64,000 nucleotides of DNA from Christiangramia sabulilitoris (GTDB lineage Bacteria > Bacteroidota > Bacteroidia > Flavobacteriales > Flavobacteriaceae), in NCBI RefSeq assembly GCF_007050985.1, contig NZ_VHSF01000001.1, positions 930,001 through 994,000 on the forward strand, written 5' to 3'. The notes below the pieces were generated by a model, which had not been told where the DNA came from, ran no database searches, and saw only the letters and a program-made list of their open reading frames with translations. A program made the position numbers and the translations under genes. Below are positions 25,329 through 34,175 of this stretch, one piece after another. Position 1 is the stretch's first letter. Each line of letters opens with the position of its first letter.

Positions 25329-25562
25329 ATGGGATTAGCACATATATTAAAATTAGCAGGGAAATTTGTATTAAGAGGATTCGTATTTAAAGCTGGAAAG
25401 AAGGCAGCTCTAAGAGGCGGAAAAGTTGGTATTGGCGCGGCCTCATTATTAGCGGGCGGATATATGGCCTACTCTTTACTTCAAAAGAGAGAAGAACGCC
25501 AGAAATCTAAAAACAGAATCAAAAAAGCGGAAAAGGCCAACCGGGAGAAAATAGTGGTATAA
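25329..25562 (+). CDS. Small basic membrane-associated protein, unknown
   Basis: A 77-residue protein with a net positive charge. Residues 1-30 are amphipathic and basic (LKLAGKFVLRGFVFKAGKKA), residues about 35-52 form one Gly/Ala-rich membrane helix (GIGAASLLAGGYMAYSLL), and the tail is a Lys/Arg/Glu-rich coil. I do not recognise the family. It follows the SDR gene by 30 bp with an A-rich leader, so the two are probably co-transcribed. The clear amphipathic pattern makes a real gene more likely than a chance frame. Confidence 0.6.
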   Translation: MGLAHILKLAGKFVLRGFVFKAGKKAALRGGKVGIGAASLLAGGYMAYSLLQKREERQKSKNRIKKAEKANREKIVV

Positions 25563-25648
25563 GCTGTTGATAGCTTATATCAAGCCTTTCAGATCATTAA
25601 AACCGGAATATAGTTTCAAATTCTTATCTTGAATTCAAATACCTTAAG

Positions 25649-26158
25649 ATGAAATTAAAGAAACTTTCCAGCCTTTTATTTTTTTTTACCTGCCTTGGTT
25701 TTGCCCAGAATTCTGATTGCGCCTGTTGTAGTCAGGAATATGATCAATTCGATTTCTGGGTGGGAGACTGGGAAGTATTTAATGAGGAAAACGTGAAGAT
25801 CGGTGAGAATTTAATTTTGAAACTGGAAGACAATTGTATTCTGAATGAAAATTGGGAAAGCGTAAATAATAGTAGTGGAAAGAGTTATAATTATTACGAT
25901 CCTTCAGACAAAACCTGGAATCAGCTTTGGATAAGCAATACAGGTAATATCCTGAAGCTAAAAGGAAGTGGAACCAGAAATACAATGACGCTTAAAAGCG
26001 AGATAACCAGTAGCGATAAAGGTGATTATTACAACCAGATCAAATGGACCAAAAATGAGAATGGAAGTGTTACCCAGGAATGGGAAATATACAATCCCGA
26101 CGGGGTTCTTATAAATACCGCCTTTAAGGGTATCTACCGGAAAAAAAGCAGTGATTAA
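25649..26158 (+). CDS. Secreted protein of the DUF1579-like group
   Basis: A 169-residue protein with a signal peptide (about residues 1-20, ending GFAQ) and a mature part opening with a Cys cluster (SDCACCSQE). The motif YDQFDFWVGDWEVFN is typical of the DUF1579-like small beta-barrel proteins, as is the repeated strand pattern NYYDPSDKTWNQLWIS and NPDGVLINTAFKGIYRK. Function is unknown; many relatives are encoded alone and lack catalytic residues. The stop overlaps the end of the convergent DsbD-like gene by 4 bp. Confidence 0.75.
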   Translation: MKLKKLSSLLFFFTCLGFAQNSDCACCSQEYDQFDFWVGDWEVFNEENVKIGENLILKLEDNCILNENWESVNNSSGKSYNYYDPSDKTWNQLWISNTGNILKLKGSGTRNTMTLKSEITSSDKGDYYNQIKWTKNENGSVTQEWEIYNPDGVLINTAFKGIYRKKSSD

Positions 26159-28182
26159 TTAATCATTACGCTGTCTGACTCTGCGCTGAATATATTTTGA
26201 GCCGGTTTACCAGACCTATTAAAATTATCAATTCCCTTTTTTAACCATTTGTAATATTCATCTGCATCTGGCTCATAAGCAGAAGGGGCTACCAGCTTTT
26301 GTTCTTCATGATCCAGAAGTACATAATATGGCTGAGCATTCGCCTGGTACCTGGAAATCTGGAAATCGCTCCATTTGTTGCCGATACTTTCTATCTCCTT
26401 ACCGGTAGTTGGGGAAACATATTGTTCAGATTCTGGTAACTTCCGTTTATCATCGACATATAAAGATATGAGCACTAAATCATTTTTCAGTACATTTAAA
26501 ATTTGAGGTTCACTCCACACTCTTTCTTCCATTTTACGGCAGTTGACGCAAGCGTGCCCCGTAAAATCCAAGAGAACTGGAAGATCCTTTTGCCGGCCAA
26601 ACTCCATCCCTTTTTCATAATCGTGAAAAGTAATAATATCATGAGGCCCGTATTTGGCACCTTCAGGCAAAGTTTGAGAATTTGAAAACAAACCTCCGTT
26701 ACCACCTCCAATACCATCAGGAGATTCGCTATAGTGCAGAGGTGGCGGGAATCCACTGATAATTTTCAGAGGAGCTCCCCAAAGACCCGGAATTAGATAA
26801 ATAGTAAAAATAAGAGCCACCAATCCTGTGATTAATCTACCTACTGAAATATGATCTGTTCCCGAATCATGAGGCAGGCGTATTTTTCCGAATAAATAGA
26901 GGGCCAGCATTCCGAAAATAGCGATCCAGATCGCCAGGAATATTTCTCTTTCCAGAATATGTAATTGCAGCACCAGGTCTGCATTCGATAAAAATTTGAA
27001 GGCTAAAGCAAGTTCCAGGAATCCCAGGGTCACTTTTACCGTATTAAGCCATCCACCAGATTTAGGAAGCGTATTCATCCAGCCTGGAAAAGCTGCAAAA
27101 AGACCGAAAGGCAATGCGATGGCTAGAGAAAAACCAAGCATTCCTATGATTGGGGCTATCCCCCCTTTTGAAGCAGCTTCAACCAATAACGTACCCACAA
27201 TAGGCCCTGTACAGGAAAACGATACGATCGCGAGCGCAAGCGCCATGAAGAAAATGCCTATCAATCCTCCTTTATCTGCTTTTGAATCAATTTTTGTACC
27301 CCAGCTACTAGGTAAAACGATCTCAAATGCTCCCATAAAGGAAACTGCAAAAATGACCAGTAAAATGAAGAATAACAGATTAAACCAGACATTAGTCGAT
27401 AAGGCATTCAATGAATCGGCTCCAAAAATAAGGGTCACCAGTGATCCCAGGAAAACATAGATAACTATAATGGAAATCCCATAGAAAATGGCATTCTTTA
27501 TTCCTGCTGCCCTGGATTTACTCTGCTTGGTAAAAAAGCTAACCGTCATCGGGATCATTGGGAAAACACAGGGAGTTAGCAAGGCTGCGAAACCAGATAA
27601 AAAGGCAACTATAAAAATACCCCAGAAGGATCTCTTTTCCTCAGGATTATTCAGGTTCACTTCTTCGCTATCTTCAACCGGTTCAACGCTTTCTTCAGAA
27701 ACCTCAGACTCTATTGCGTCTTCATTTATTATAAATTCAAAATCTTTAGTCTGGAAAATACAGGCTTTATCGTCACAAACCTGGTATTCTACAGTTGCAT
27801 TAATCCTGGCCAGACTGGAATCTAACACCTTAATATTCTGGGTAAATGTTGCCGTATTTGAAAAATAGGTTAGATCCATTTCAAATACATTATCATATTC
27901 GGTAACAGTTTCGCTTTCTTTAGTCTTTCCCAGTAATTCATATTTCTTCCCGGAACCATCAAAATCAAAAACAGTTGGCAAAGCACCGCCCTCTGGAAGT
28001 TCCTGAGAATATAAATGCCATCCCTGCTCGATATAGGCATGGATTATAAGTTTATACTCATCCCCAGACACCACCTCAACTTCATAATCCCATTCTACCG
28101 GATTTTGAATTTGAGCCTGGGTAAAAGAACCGATTATTAGAAGCAGAAAGAAAAGTCCCTTTTTCAAAAAATTGTTCATCAT
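26155..28182 (-). CDS. DsbD-like transmembrane thiol:disulfide reductase
   Basis: A 675-residue three-part protein that carries electrons from cytoplasmic thioredoxin to the periplasm. A signal peptide precedes an N-terminal immunoglobulin-like domain (about 25-155) with Cys residues in CDDKAC. Eight membrane segments follow, with the redox Cys of CVFPMIPMTVSFF and SCTGPIVGTLL. A C-terminal thioredoxin domain has the active site CVNC (FTGHACVNCRKMEE). The arrangement equals that of DsbD and all three Cys pairs are present. The partner protein is not encoded nearby. Confidence 0.92.
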   Translation of the reverse strand: MMNNFLKKGLFFLLLIIGSFTQAQIQNPVEWDYEVEVVSGDEYKLIIHAYIEQGWHLYSQELPEGGALPTVFDFDGSGKKYELLGKTKESETVTEYDNVFEMDLTYFSNTATFTQNIKVLDSSLARINATVEYQVCDDKACIFQTKDFEFIINEDAIESEVSEESVEPVEDSEEVNLNNPEEKRSFWGIFIVAFLSGFAALLTPCVFPMIPMTVSFFTKQSKSRAAGIKNAIFYGISIIVIYVFLGSLVTLIFGADSLNALSTNVWFNLLFFILLVIFAVSFMGAFEIVLPSSWGTKIDSKADKGGLIGIFFMALALAIVSFSCTGPIVGTLLVEAASKGGIAPIIGMLGFSLAIALPFGLFAAFPGWMNTLPKSGGWLNTVKVTLGFLELALAFKFLSNADLVLQLHILEREIFLAIWIAIFGMLALYLFGKIRLPHDSGTDHISVGRLITGLVALIFTIYLIPGLWGAPLKIISGFPPPLHYSESPDGIGGGNGGLFSNSQTLPEGAKYGPHDIITFHDYEKGMEFGRQKDLPVLLDFTGHACVNCRKMEERVWSEPQILNVLKNDLVLISLYVDDKRKLPESEQYVSPTTGKEIESIGNKWSDFQISRYQANAQPYYVLLDHEEQKLVAPSAYEPDADEYYKWLKKGIDNFNRSGKPAQNIFSAESDSVMIN

Positions 28183-28463
28183 AATTTTGAATACATCTAT
28201 AAAAAATGCTGAAATGCGTTCAAATTTAAGGAATTTAAACTGAAAAAAATTCCGCCAAATCAGAGTTCTCCTGCCTTACTTATTTCCTTTTAATCACTAT
28301 AGTTTTAGTACAGCAACCCAATAACAACTAAATCTTGCAATTGATGCCGGCAACAGGATATACAGAGCAAAATTCTTATTTTTTCATTGCGACAAACTTT
28401 TCTTAATGTTGAAGCTAAGCAGTCAATATTTACTAGTTTAGGGAAAACAACCTGATCATAAAA

Positions 28464-29351
28464 TTGGAAAACCCAGCAGATTACATCATGCCAGCCGCGA
28501 TCGCACTTATTATGTTCGGGATTGGGATTGAATTAAAATTCAAAGATTTTAGATTAGTCTTTCTATATCCCAGGGCGGTAATTACAGGCTTAATTTCACA
28601 GCTTATCATACTCCCTGCTATTGCTTTTGGACTAATTTATTTCTGGCCTGTAGAACCATTGTACAAAATCGGGTTTATGCTTATTGCTGCCTGTCCGGGT
28701 GGAACCGCATCCAATCTTGTTACCAAGATCCTCAAAGGGAAAGTTGCCCTTTCCATTTCGCTTACCGCGTTTAATAGTTTTTTGATCCTGTTTAGCTTAC
28801 CACTGATCCTGGAATTTAGCTTTCTTATTTTCGAACAGGAGGCTCAAAGTTTTGATCTCAGTTTTTGGGAAACAATGAAACAGGTATCTTTCACCGTGGT
28901 GTTACCGGTACTGGCAGGTATAGGAGTGAATTCGCTTTTAAATGAAAAGCAGTTGGAAAACATTCATCAGCCTTTAAAATTCATCTTACCGGCACTCCTT
29001 ATAGTTTCTGTCATGGTGGTAATGTTCTCTGACGATTCAGAATTTAATATCGATTATTTAAACTACCTGCATCTGTTTATACCGCTGGTGATTTTAAATA
29101 TGGTCACCATATTAGCCGGATTTTTGATCGGAAAATTTAGTGGTTTGAAACATGCAACCTCCTATACCATTGCCGTGGAAATGGGATTACAGAATAGTGT
29201 TCTGGCGCTTTTCGTGGCAAATCAATTAATGCAGAGCAAAGAAATAAGTCTTATAGCAATCTTGTATGGCAGCTTTTCCCTGATTACCACTTTTGGTCTG
29301 GCATATATGCTGAAAAAGCATTGGAAATATGCGCAGCAAAAAATCGCTTAA
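28464..29351 (+). CDS. Bile acid:sodium symporter (BASS) family transporter
   Basis: A 295-residue polytopic protein with about nine to ten membrane helices. It shows the BASS pattern: IMPAAIALIMFGIGIELKFKDF at the N-terminus, the crossover-helix motif GFMLIAACPGGTASNLVTKIL with its Gly-rich break, and SYTIAVEMGLQNSVLALFVA, where the conserved Glu and Asn/Gln contact sodium. The physiological substrate is probably an organic anion rather than bile acid. The likely start is a TTG at 28464, giving eight residues before IMP as in relatives; the first ATG (28488) would remove part of helix 1. An in-frame TAG lies 30 bases upstream. Confidence 0.88.
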   Translation: MENPADYIMPAAIALIMFGIGIELKFKDFRLVFLYPRAVITGLISQLIILPAIAFGLIYFWPVEPLYKIGFMLIAACPGGTASNLVTKILKGKVALSISLTAFNSFLILFSLPLILEFSFLIFEQEAQSFDLSFWETMKQVSFTVVLPVLAGIGVNSLLNEKQLENIHQPLKFILPALLIVSVMVVMFSDDSEFNIDYLNYLHLFIPLVILNMVTILAGFLIGKFSGLKHATSYTIAVEMGLQNSVLALFVANQLMQSKEISLIAILYGSFSLITTFGLAYMLKKHWKYAQQKIA

Positions 29352-29356
29352 AAGCC

Positions 29357-29455
29357 CTATTTGCCTTTTTTGAAATGAGTAATTAATAAATAAACGGAAG
29401 CTATTACACCCAGTATGGCGAGAATGATGGAGGCGAAATAAAAAAAGTTAATCAT
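29357..29455 (-). CDS. Possible 32-residue single-helix membrane protein
   Basis: A short frame reads MINFFYFASIILAILGVIAS..., with one continuous hydrophobic helix (about residues 3-25) and a basic end HFKKGK, a shape common among bacterial small membrane proteins. A GTG at 29488 would extend it to 43 residues in the same frame with further hydrophobic residues. It lies convergent to the BASS gene, in the 276 bp gap before the GH3 gene stop. It has no known family, and the evidence is only composition and topology. Confidence 0.35.
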   Translation of the reverse strand: MINFFYFASIILAILGVIASVYLLITHFKKGK

Positions 29456-29627
29456 AGCATCTGAAATTAGCGGAACGAACACAAGCACCGTTAGAGATGA
29501 GAATGCACTCCATGATTATAAAACGGCAAAGCTAATTTGCATCACAGGACTGTTTTACTGTAAATGATTAAAATATTACCACAATCCAGTAAAACACGCA
29601 GTCTTGTTTTTAATAATTAATTGAGAA

Positions 29628-32582
29628 TCAATCAAGAATGGCATCATATATTGCCTGCTGAATTTTTGTCTTGGTATTTAGCTTATAGAGCCGGGTATTT
29701 TCCCGGTTAGGGATTACCCTGTTGGAAAGAAAAATATAAACCAGGTCTTTTTCAGGATCTGCCCAGGCCATGGTCCCTGTAAAACCGGTATGGCCAAAGC
29801 TGCTTTTGCTGGCACTTTTAGAAGTATTACTGTCTTCTCCTGCATATTTAAGATAAGGCTTATCAAATCCTAGTCCCCTGCGGTTATTATTTTCTGCAAA
29901 TTGGGTGGTAGAAAAATCTTTTAAGGTTTTGGTTTGTATAAATCTCTGACCACCATACTCTCCCATATTTAGATACATCTGCATTAACTTGGCCAGATCG
30001 TTCGCATTAGAAAACAGACCCGCGTTACCTGAAACCCCTCCCATCATAATCGCCCCTTCATCGTGAACTGTTCCATGAATGGCTTCGCGCCGGAATAAAA
30101 AATCATTCTCGGTGGGAATGATCCTCGATAATGGAAATTTTTTGACCGGGTTATAAGTTAATGTTGAGGCCCCGACCTTATCAAAAATCCTTTCATCCAG
30201 AACTTTTCTGAAGCTTTCACCGGTAATTCTTTCAATAATTTCTGGAGTAAGGTAAAAGGCCAAACCAGAATATTTATAGGCAGCCTCTTTCTCCAGGGGA
30301 GATTTTTTGATAGCCTTAAAAATTTTCTTCTTGTAGTTACGATGCAGCCAAAGTTGGTCATTTATCTTTATAGGAAATCTACGGGAAGAATCCTGCTTAA
30401 AGGTGTTCCATTTAAAACTACCATTATTTCGCAAAGTATTTTTCCAGTATGGAATCCAGGGTTTAAAACGGGCCTGATGAGCCAGAATATCCCGAAATGG
30501 AATATCGGCCTTATTGGAATTTTCAAAGTAAGGCAGGTATTCATTGATCCCGGCTTCGAGATCGAACTTCCCCTCGTCCACAAGTTGCATTAGTACAGGG
30601 AGAGTCGATGAAATTTTGGTGATAGATGCAAGATCATAAAGATCGTCTTTCTTCACCCTAAGTGTATCGGTATAATTCTGGAATCCATAGGCCTTATAAA
30701 ATACTACCATGCCTTTTCTGGCTACCAGCACCTCCCCACCCGGTATAGCTCTGGCATCCATTGCTTCCTGCATAAGCGAATCAATTTTGCTGTTCAAAAC
30801 AAAGGAGTCCATGCCTACGTCTTCCGGCAAGGTATATCCTAACCTGATTCCTCCATCGAGATCCAGGCCAGATCCTAATTGAAATTTCTTCCCGATACTT
30901 ACCGGTAATCTCCCGGATGCACCAATTCCCCCAAAAATAAGTTGCGCAGTTAACTCCTGGCTAACCGGCGAATCCTGGTAGGCTACTATAAGCCCGGCGG
31001 CCTGCTCGATATTCTCCAGTTTATCCAGCACATATGGATTTTTAAATATGGCGAAAATGGTATTACCGGACTTCGAAAATTTAGCAACGAATTCTTTTAC
31101 CTCTTCAGAAAGCTTTAAAACATTCTGTGGCCTGATACTGAAATCATGCAGACCTATTATGACCAGATTATAATTTCCAAGTTCTTGCTGAAGTTTTAAT
31201 ACTTCCCGTTTACCCGCTTCCCGATCTAACTGAAAATGTTTTACCCTGGTATAAAGACCCAGGGTTTTCTGAAATTTTGTTTGCCGTTCTTCTCCAATTG
31301 ATATTGACGCTATTTTCAAGGTGTCCAACCTTTTTAGAGGTAATAAATTTTTTTTATTCTTAAGTACCGTAAGTGATGCACCGGTCAGTTTTCTGTTCAA
31401 AAGAAGCGCATTATTAGTATTAAGGTCATCGTAAATCCCATCAGGCGAAATCGAAACATAATTATCCAGGCCAACCCATTTTTTTGCAGCCAGAATTTTT
31501 CTAAGCCTTTTATTTAAATCTTCCTCAGTTAAAATTCCCTGCTTCAATGCCTTTTCTGTTTCTGCAATCGCTTTTGAAATATCTTCTGAAAACTCAATAA
31601 GATCGTTACCGGCTAAGATTGCATCTTTATCCACAATTCCAGGTTCATTCCCTTTGGTAACGCCTTTCATATTCATGGCATCACTAACCACCAGACCTTT
31701 AAAACCCAGCTGGTTCTTCAGGAGATTTGTCACTATTGGCTTCGAAAGAGTTGACGGGGTTTGAGTGCTGTCCAGAGCCGGAATATCCAGATGTGCGACC
31801 ATAATTCCGCTTACCCCGGCATCAATTACTTTCTTGAAAGGGTAAATTTCAATACTATCCAATCTCTTAATATCATGATTTATCCTGGGTAAGGCCAAAT
31901 GTGAATCTGTGTCTGTATCACCATGACCGGGAAAATGCTTTGCAGTTACAAGTAAATTATGATCCTGCATTCCCTGTATATAGGCAAGAGATTTAGTCAC
32001 GACATTATATTTATCCTCGCCAAAGGACCGGTAATTTATCACCGGATTATTCGGGTTGTTATTTACATCTACGACGGGAGCAAAATTCATATGCAGGCCT
32101 GCCCTTTGAAGTTGCCGGGCTATTTCTTCTCCCATTTTATATATAAGATCTTCATTCTGAACTGCCCCGAGAGCCATTTGATAAGGAAAACTTATGGTTT
32201 GCTTTAAACGCATTCCCAGTCCCCATTCGGCGTCTGTTGCTCCTAACAAAGGGATTTGTGATGCCTTTTGCAGTTGATTCATCATTTTCACCTGCTTTTC
32301 AGGGTTTCCCTGCATAAAAACGATCCCTCCAATCTTTTCTTTTTGAACCAATGAAAGAAGCTCCTCCAGATGTTGCCCGCCCTTATTAGAATAAGCAGGG
32401 ACCATGAATAGCTGGGCAATCTTCTCGCGGTTGGTTAAGGTTTGCATTACTGAATCCACCCAGGTGTTATATTCATATTTCAGAAAATCAGGTTTGGATA
32501 CCTTGTTTGTTTGCCCGAAAGAAGAAAGAGTAAATACTAAAAAAAGGAGAAAAAATTTTAAAGTTGACCTTGGAATTTGCAT
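29628..32582 (-). CDS. GH3 (NagZ-like) glycosidase fused to a serine beta-lactamase-type hydrolase
   Basis: A secreted 984-residue fusion. After a signal peptide (residues 1-24, SSFGQ), a GH3 domain of the NagZ type carries the family motif KHFPGHGDTDTDSH (215-228) that supplies the His-Asp acid/base, and the nucleophile Asp301 in LVVSDAMNMKG. A GH3 C-terminal domain spans roughly 390-590. From about 620 on there is a class C/serine-hydrolase domain with SxxK as SITK (653-656), a YSG near 771 in place of YxN, and HTG (931-933) in place of KTG. Such fusions are known in Bacteroidota. It probably removes N-acetylglucosamine residues, perhaps from peptidoglycan. I start at 32582; the longer frame overlaps the preceding gene. 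Confidence 0.9.
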   Translation of the reverse strand: MQIPRSTLKFFLLFLVFTLSSFGQTNKVSKPDFLKYEYNTWVDSVMQTLTNREKIAQLFMVPAYSNKGGQHLEELLSLVQKEKIGGIVFMQGNPEKQVKMMNQLQKASQIPLLGATDAEWGLGMRLKQTISFPYQMALGAVQNEDLIYKMGEEIARQLQRAGLHMNFAPVVDVNNNPNNPVINYRSFGEDKYNVVTKSLAYIQGMQDHNLLVTAKHFPGHGDTDTDSHLALPRINHDIKRLDSIEIYPFKKVIDAGVSGIMVAHLDIPALDSTQTPSTLSKPIVTNLLKNQLGFKGLVVSDAMNMKGVTKGNEPGIVDKDAILAGNDLIEFSEDISKAIAETEKALKQGILTEEDLNKRLRKILAAKKWVGLDNYVSISPDGIYDDLNTNNALLLNRKLTGASLTVLKNKKNLLPLKRLDTLKIASISIGEERQTKFQKTLGLYTRVKHFQLDREAGKREVLKLQQELGNYNLVIIGLHDFSIRPQNVLKLSEEVKEFVAKFSKSGNTIFAIFKNPYVLDKLENIEQAAGLIVAYQDSPVSQELTAQLIFGGIGASGRLPVSIGKKFQLGSGLDLDGGIRLGYTLPEDVGMDSFVLNSKIDSLMQEAMDARAIPGGEVLVARKGMVVFYKAYGFQNYTDTLRVKKDDLYDLASITKISSTLPVLMQLVDEGKFDLEAGINEYLPYFENSNKADIPFRDILAHQARFKPWIPYWKNTLRNNGSFKWNTFKQDSSRRFPIKINDQLWLHRNYKKKIFKAIKKSPLEKEAAYKYSGLAFYLTPEIIERITGESFRKVLDERIFDKVGASTLTYNPVKKFPLSRIIPTENDFLFRREAIHGTVHDEGAIMMGGVSGNAGLFSNANDLAKLMQMYLNMGEYGGQRFIQTKTLKDFSTTQFAENNNRRGLGFDKPYLKYAGEDSNTSKSASKSSFGHTGFTGTMAWADPEKDLVYIFLSNRVIPNRENTRLYKLNTKTKIQQAIYDAILD

Positions 32583-32622
32583 GCTTAGATTTGGTTTTTT
32601 TTTGAAGAAGGCAGGATTCAGA

Positions 32623-33576
32623 TTATTCAGCTCGCACAATTTTATCTCGAAGTTGACGCCAGGTTACCAGGATGATATTATTTGCTTCCACGAGGCTCCT
32701 GGCTTTTTCACTGGTAAAAAAATCCAGATCGTCCTGCCTCCATTTACTGCCAAAATCAGGGTGATCTTTGGTCACTGCTTTCATTTCCTCATTGTCGTAG
32801 GCCAGATGAATAAGAATAACAGAAAGACCGGGTTCGAGACCATTCAGAATATTTTCATAAAACGTTTCCATTCCCTGTGAAGCATAAATTTCTGGGTTGG
32901 CCATATATAGATGATCTGTGATGATATCACGATCTGTAAACTCCATTTTTTCTTCAAGTACCTGGAATGCGGGAAGCCGGTCACTTAATAATACAGGCAA
33001 CCTGTATTCTCTACCTTTTTTTATATAAGCTTCCATAAATTCGGGAGTGCTCATTACCGCCAGCATGTGCGCATCCAGGTGAGTTACATCAATGCCAAAA
33101 TCTAAAGCTTTGATTATTTGATTATCTATCTCCTTCTCAATATCTGTAACCTCTGCGATTTTCTGAACACTATCGGTTAAGGGATAAAAATAACCATGTT
33201 TATTCACCAGGCTTTTCACCTCGTTACTGGAACTCGTTGGCCCCCACTTATAGTCTTTCCATTCACTGGTAACCGTTAGGTGAAGACCAAAATCTTTAGT
33301 GTCTGAATTTTCCCGTGCATAATCTGCTATTTCAGGGAACCAGGGACATGGCACCATGATACTTGCAGAGTTCACGATTCCTTCCTCCATACCCCTGATA
33401 GTGGCTATATTCTCTGAATGGCTCACACCCGCATCGTCGGCATGGACTATAAGCAATTTAGCATCTGCCGGATACCCAAGTTTTTCTGCAATTGTTTTTC
33501 CAGCATCCTGGGAATAAAGCGGGAAATTTGCCAGAAGCATAAGGCTTAAAATAATTTCCAGAGGTCTAATTTTCAT
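32623..33576 (-). CDS. ChbG/YdjC-family carbohydrate deacetylase, secreted
   Basis: A 317-residue protein with a signal peptide (about residues 1-22, NFPLYSQ). Metal-site motifs of the YdjC/ChbG family are present: HADDAGVSHSEN with the Asp pair, GLHLTVTSEW and THLDAHM with the His residues. ChbG removes an N-acetyl group from chitobiose-type oligosaccharides; the exact substrate here is unknown. The gene lies 40 bp upstream of the GH3 fusion in the same direction, so a two-step action on an amino-sugar chain is plausible. Confidence 0.87.
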   Translation of the reverse strand: MKIRPLEIILSLMLLANFPLYSQDAGKTIAEKLGYPADAKLLIVHADDAGVSHSENIATIRGMEEGIVNSASIMVPCPWFPEIADYARENSDTKDFGLHLTVTSEWKDYKWGPTSSSNEVKSLVNKHGYFYPLTDSVQKIAEVTDIEKEIDNQIIKALDFGIDVTHLDAHMLAVMSTPEFMEAYIKKGREYRLPVLLSDRLPAFQVLEEKMEFTDRDIITDHLYMANPEIYASQGMETFYENILNGLEPGLSVILIHLAYDNEEMKAVTKDHPDFGSKWRQDDLDFFTSEKARSLVEANNIILVTWRQLRDKIVRAE

Positions 33577-33749
33577 GACGGTAAGTTTATCGATTATTTC
33601 AAGATAAAGAAAATTTAAAATATAAATTCAGGTGTTTCAAAATGCTTTATATCTATTTATGCCCTGGCCTCAAATCTACCAGCATGCCAAAAAAACCCTG
33701 AATCTTAAATTATTTTTTATTGTAACTTGTTGACTACCAAAATCATTTT

Positions 33750-34151
33750 ATGAAAAGTCTCTTAAAAGTTGCCTTCATTATTTTCTTTCTCTGCGATACG
33801 GTATCATATGGGCAGGAGAACCAACCACTGGAACTTAATGAAAATTTCACCCACGTGGTTTATTTCTGGTTAAATAATCCGGAAAACCCGGATGACCGGC
33901 AGGCATTTGAAAAATCTCTAAAGCAATTATTAGCCAGTTCAAAATATGCCCAGACTAAATTCATAGGGGTACCTGCACAAACTCCCCGTGAGGTAGTGGA
34001 TAATTCTTATACCTATTCGCTGATTCTAAGCTTTTCTTCCAGGGAAGAACAGGATAAATATCAGAAAGAACCTGCCCATCTAGCATTTATCAAAGAGTCT
34101 GAACATCTATGGAAAAAAGTTCAGGTCTATGATTCAACAGGTATAAAGTAA
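33750..34151 (+). CDS. Secreted Dabb (stress-responsive alpha/beta barrel) domain protein
   Basis: A 133-residue protein with a signal peptide (about residues 1-22, DTVSYGQ) and a Dabb domain: FTHVVYFWLNNPENPDD at the first strand, FIGVPAQTP in the middle and the closing HLAFIKES helix. Dabb domains are dimeric ferredoxin-like barrels, sometimes with enzyme activity towards ketides. The His in the first strand is conserved in the family. It starts the unit that continues into the haem-c/VCBS lipoprotein 24 bp later. The function is unknown. Confidence 0.85.
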   Translation: MKSLLKVAFIIFFLCDTVSYGQENQPLELNENFTHVVYFWLNNPENPDDRQAFEKSLKQLLASSKYAQTKFIGVPAQTPREVVDNSYTYSLILSFSSREEQDKYQKEPAHLAFIKESEHLWKKVQVYDSTGIK

Positions 34152-34175
34152 TTCCGCTTTTTACCCCCCAGAATA

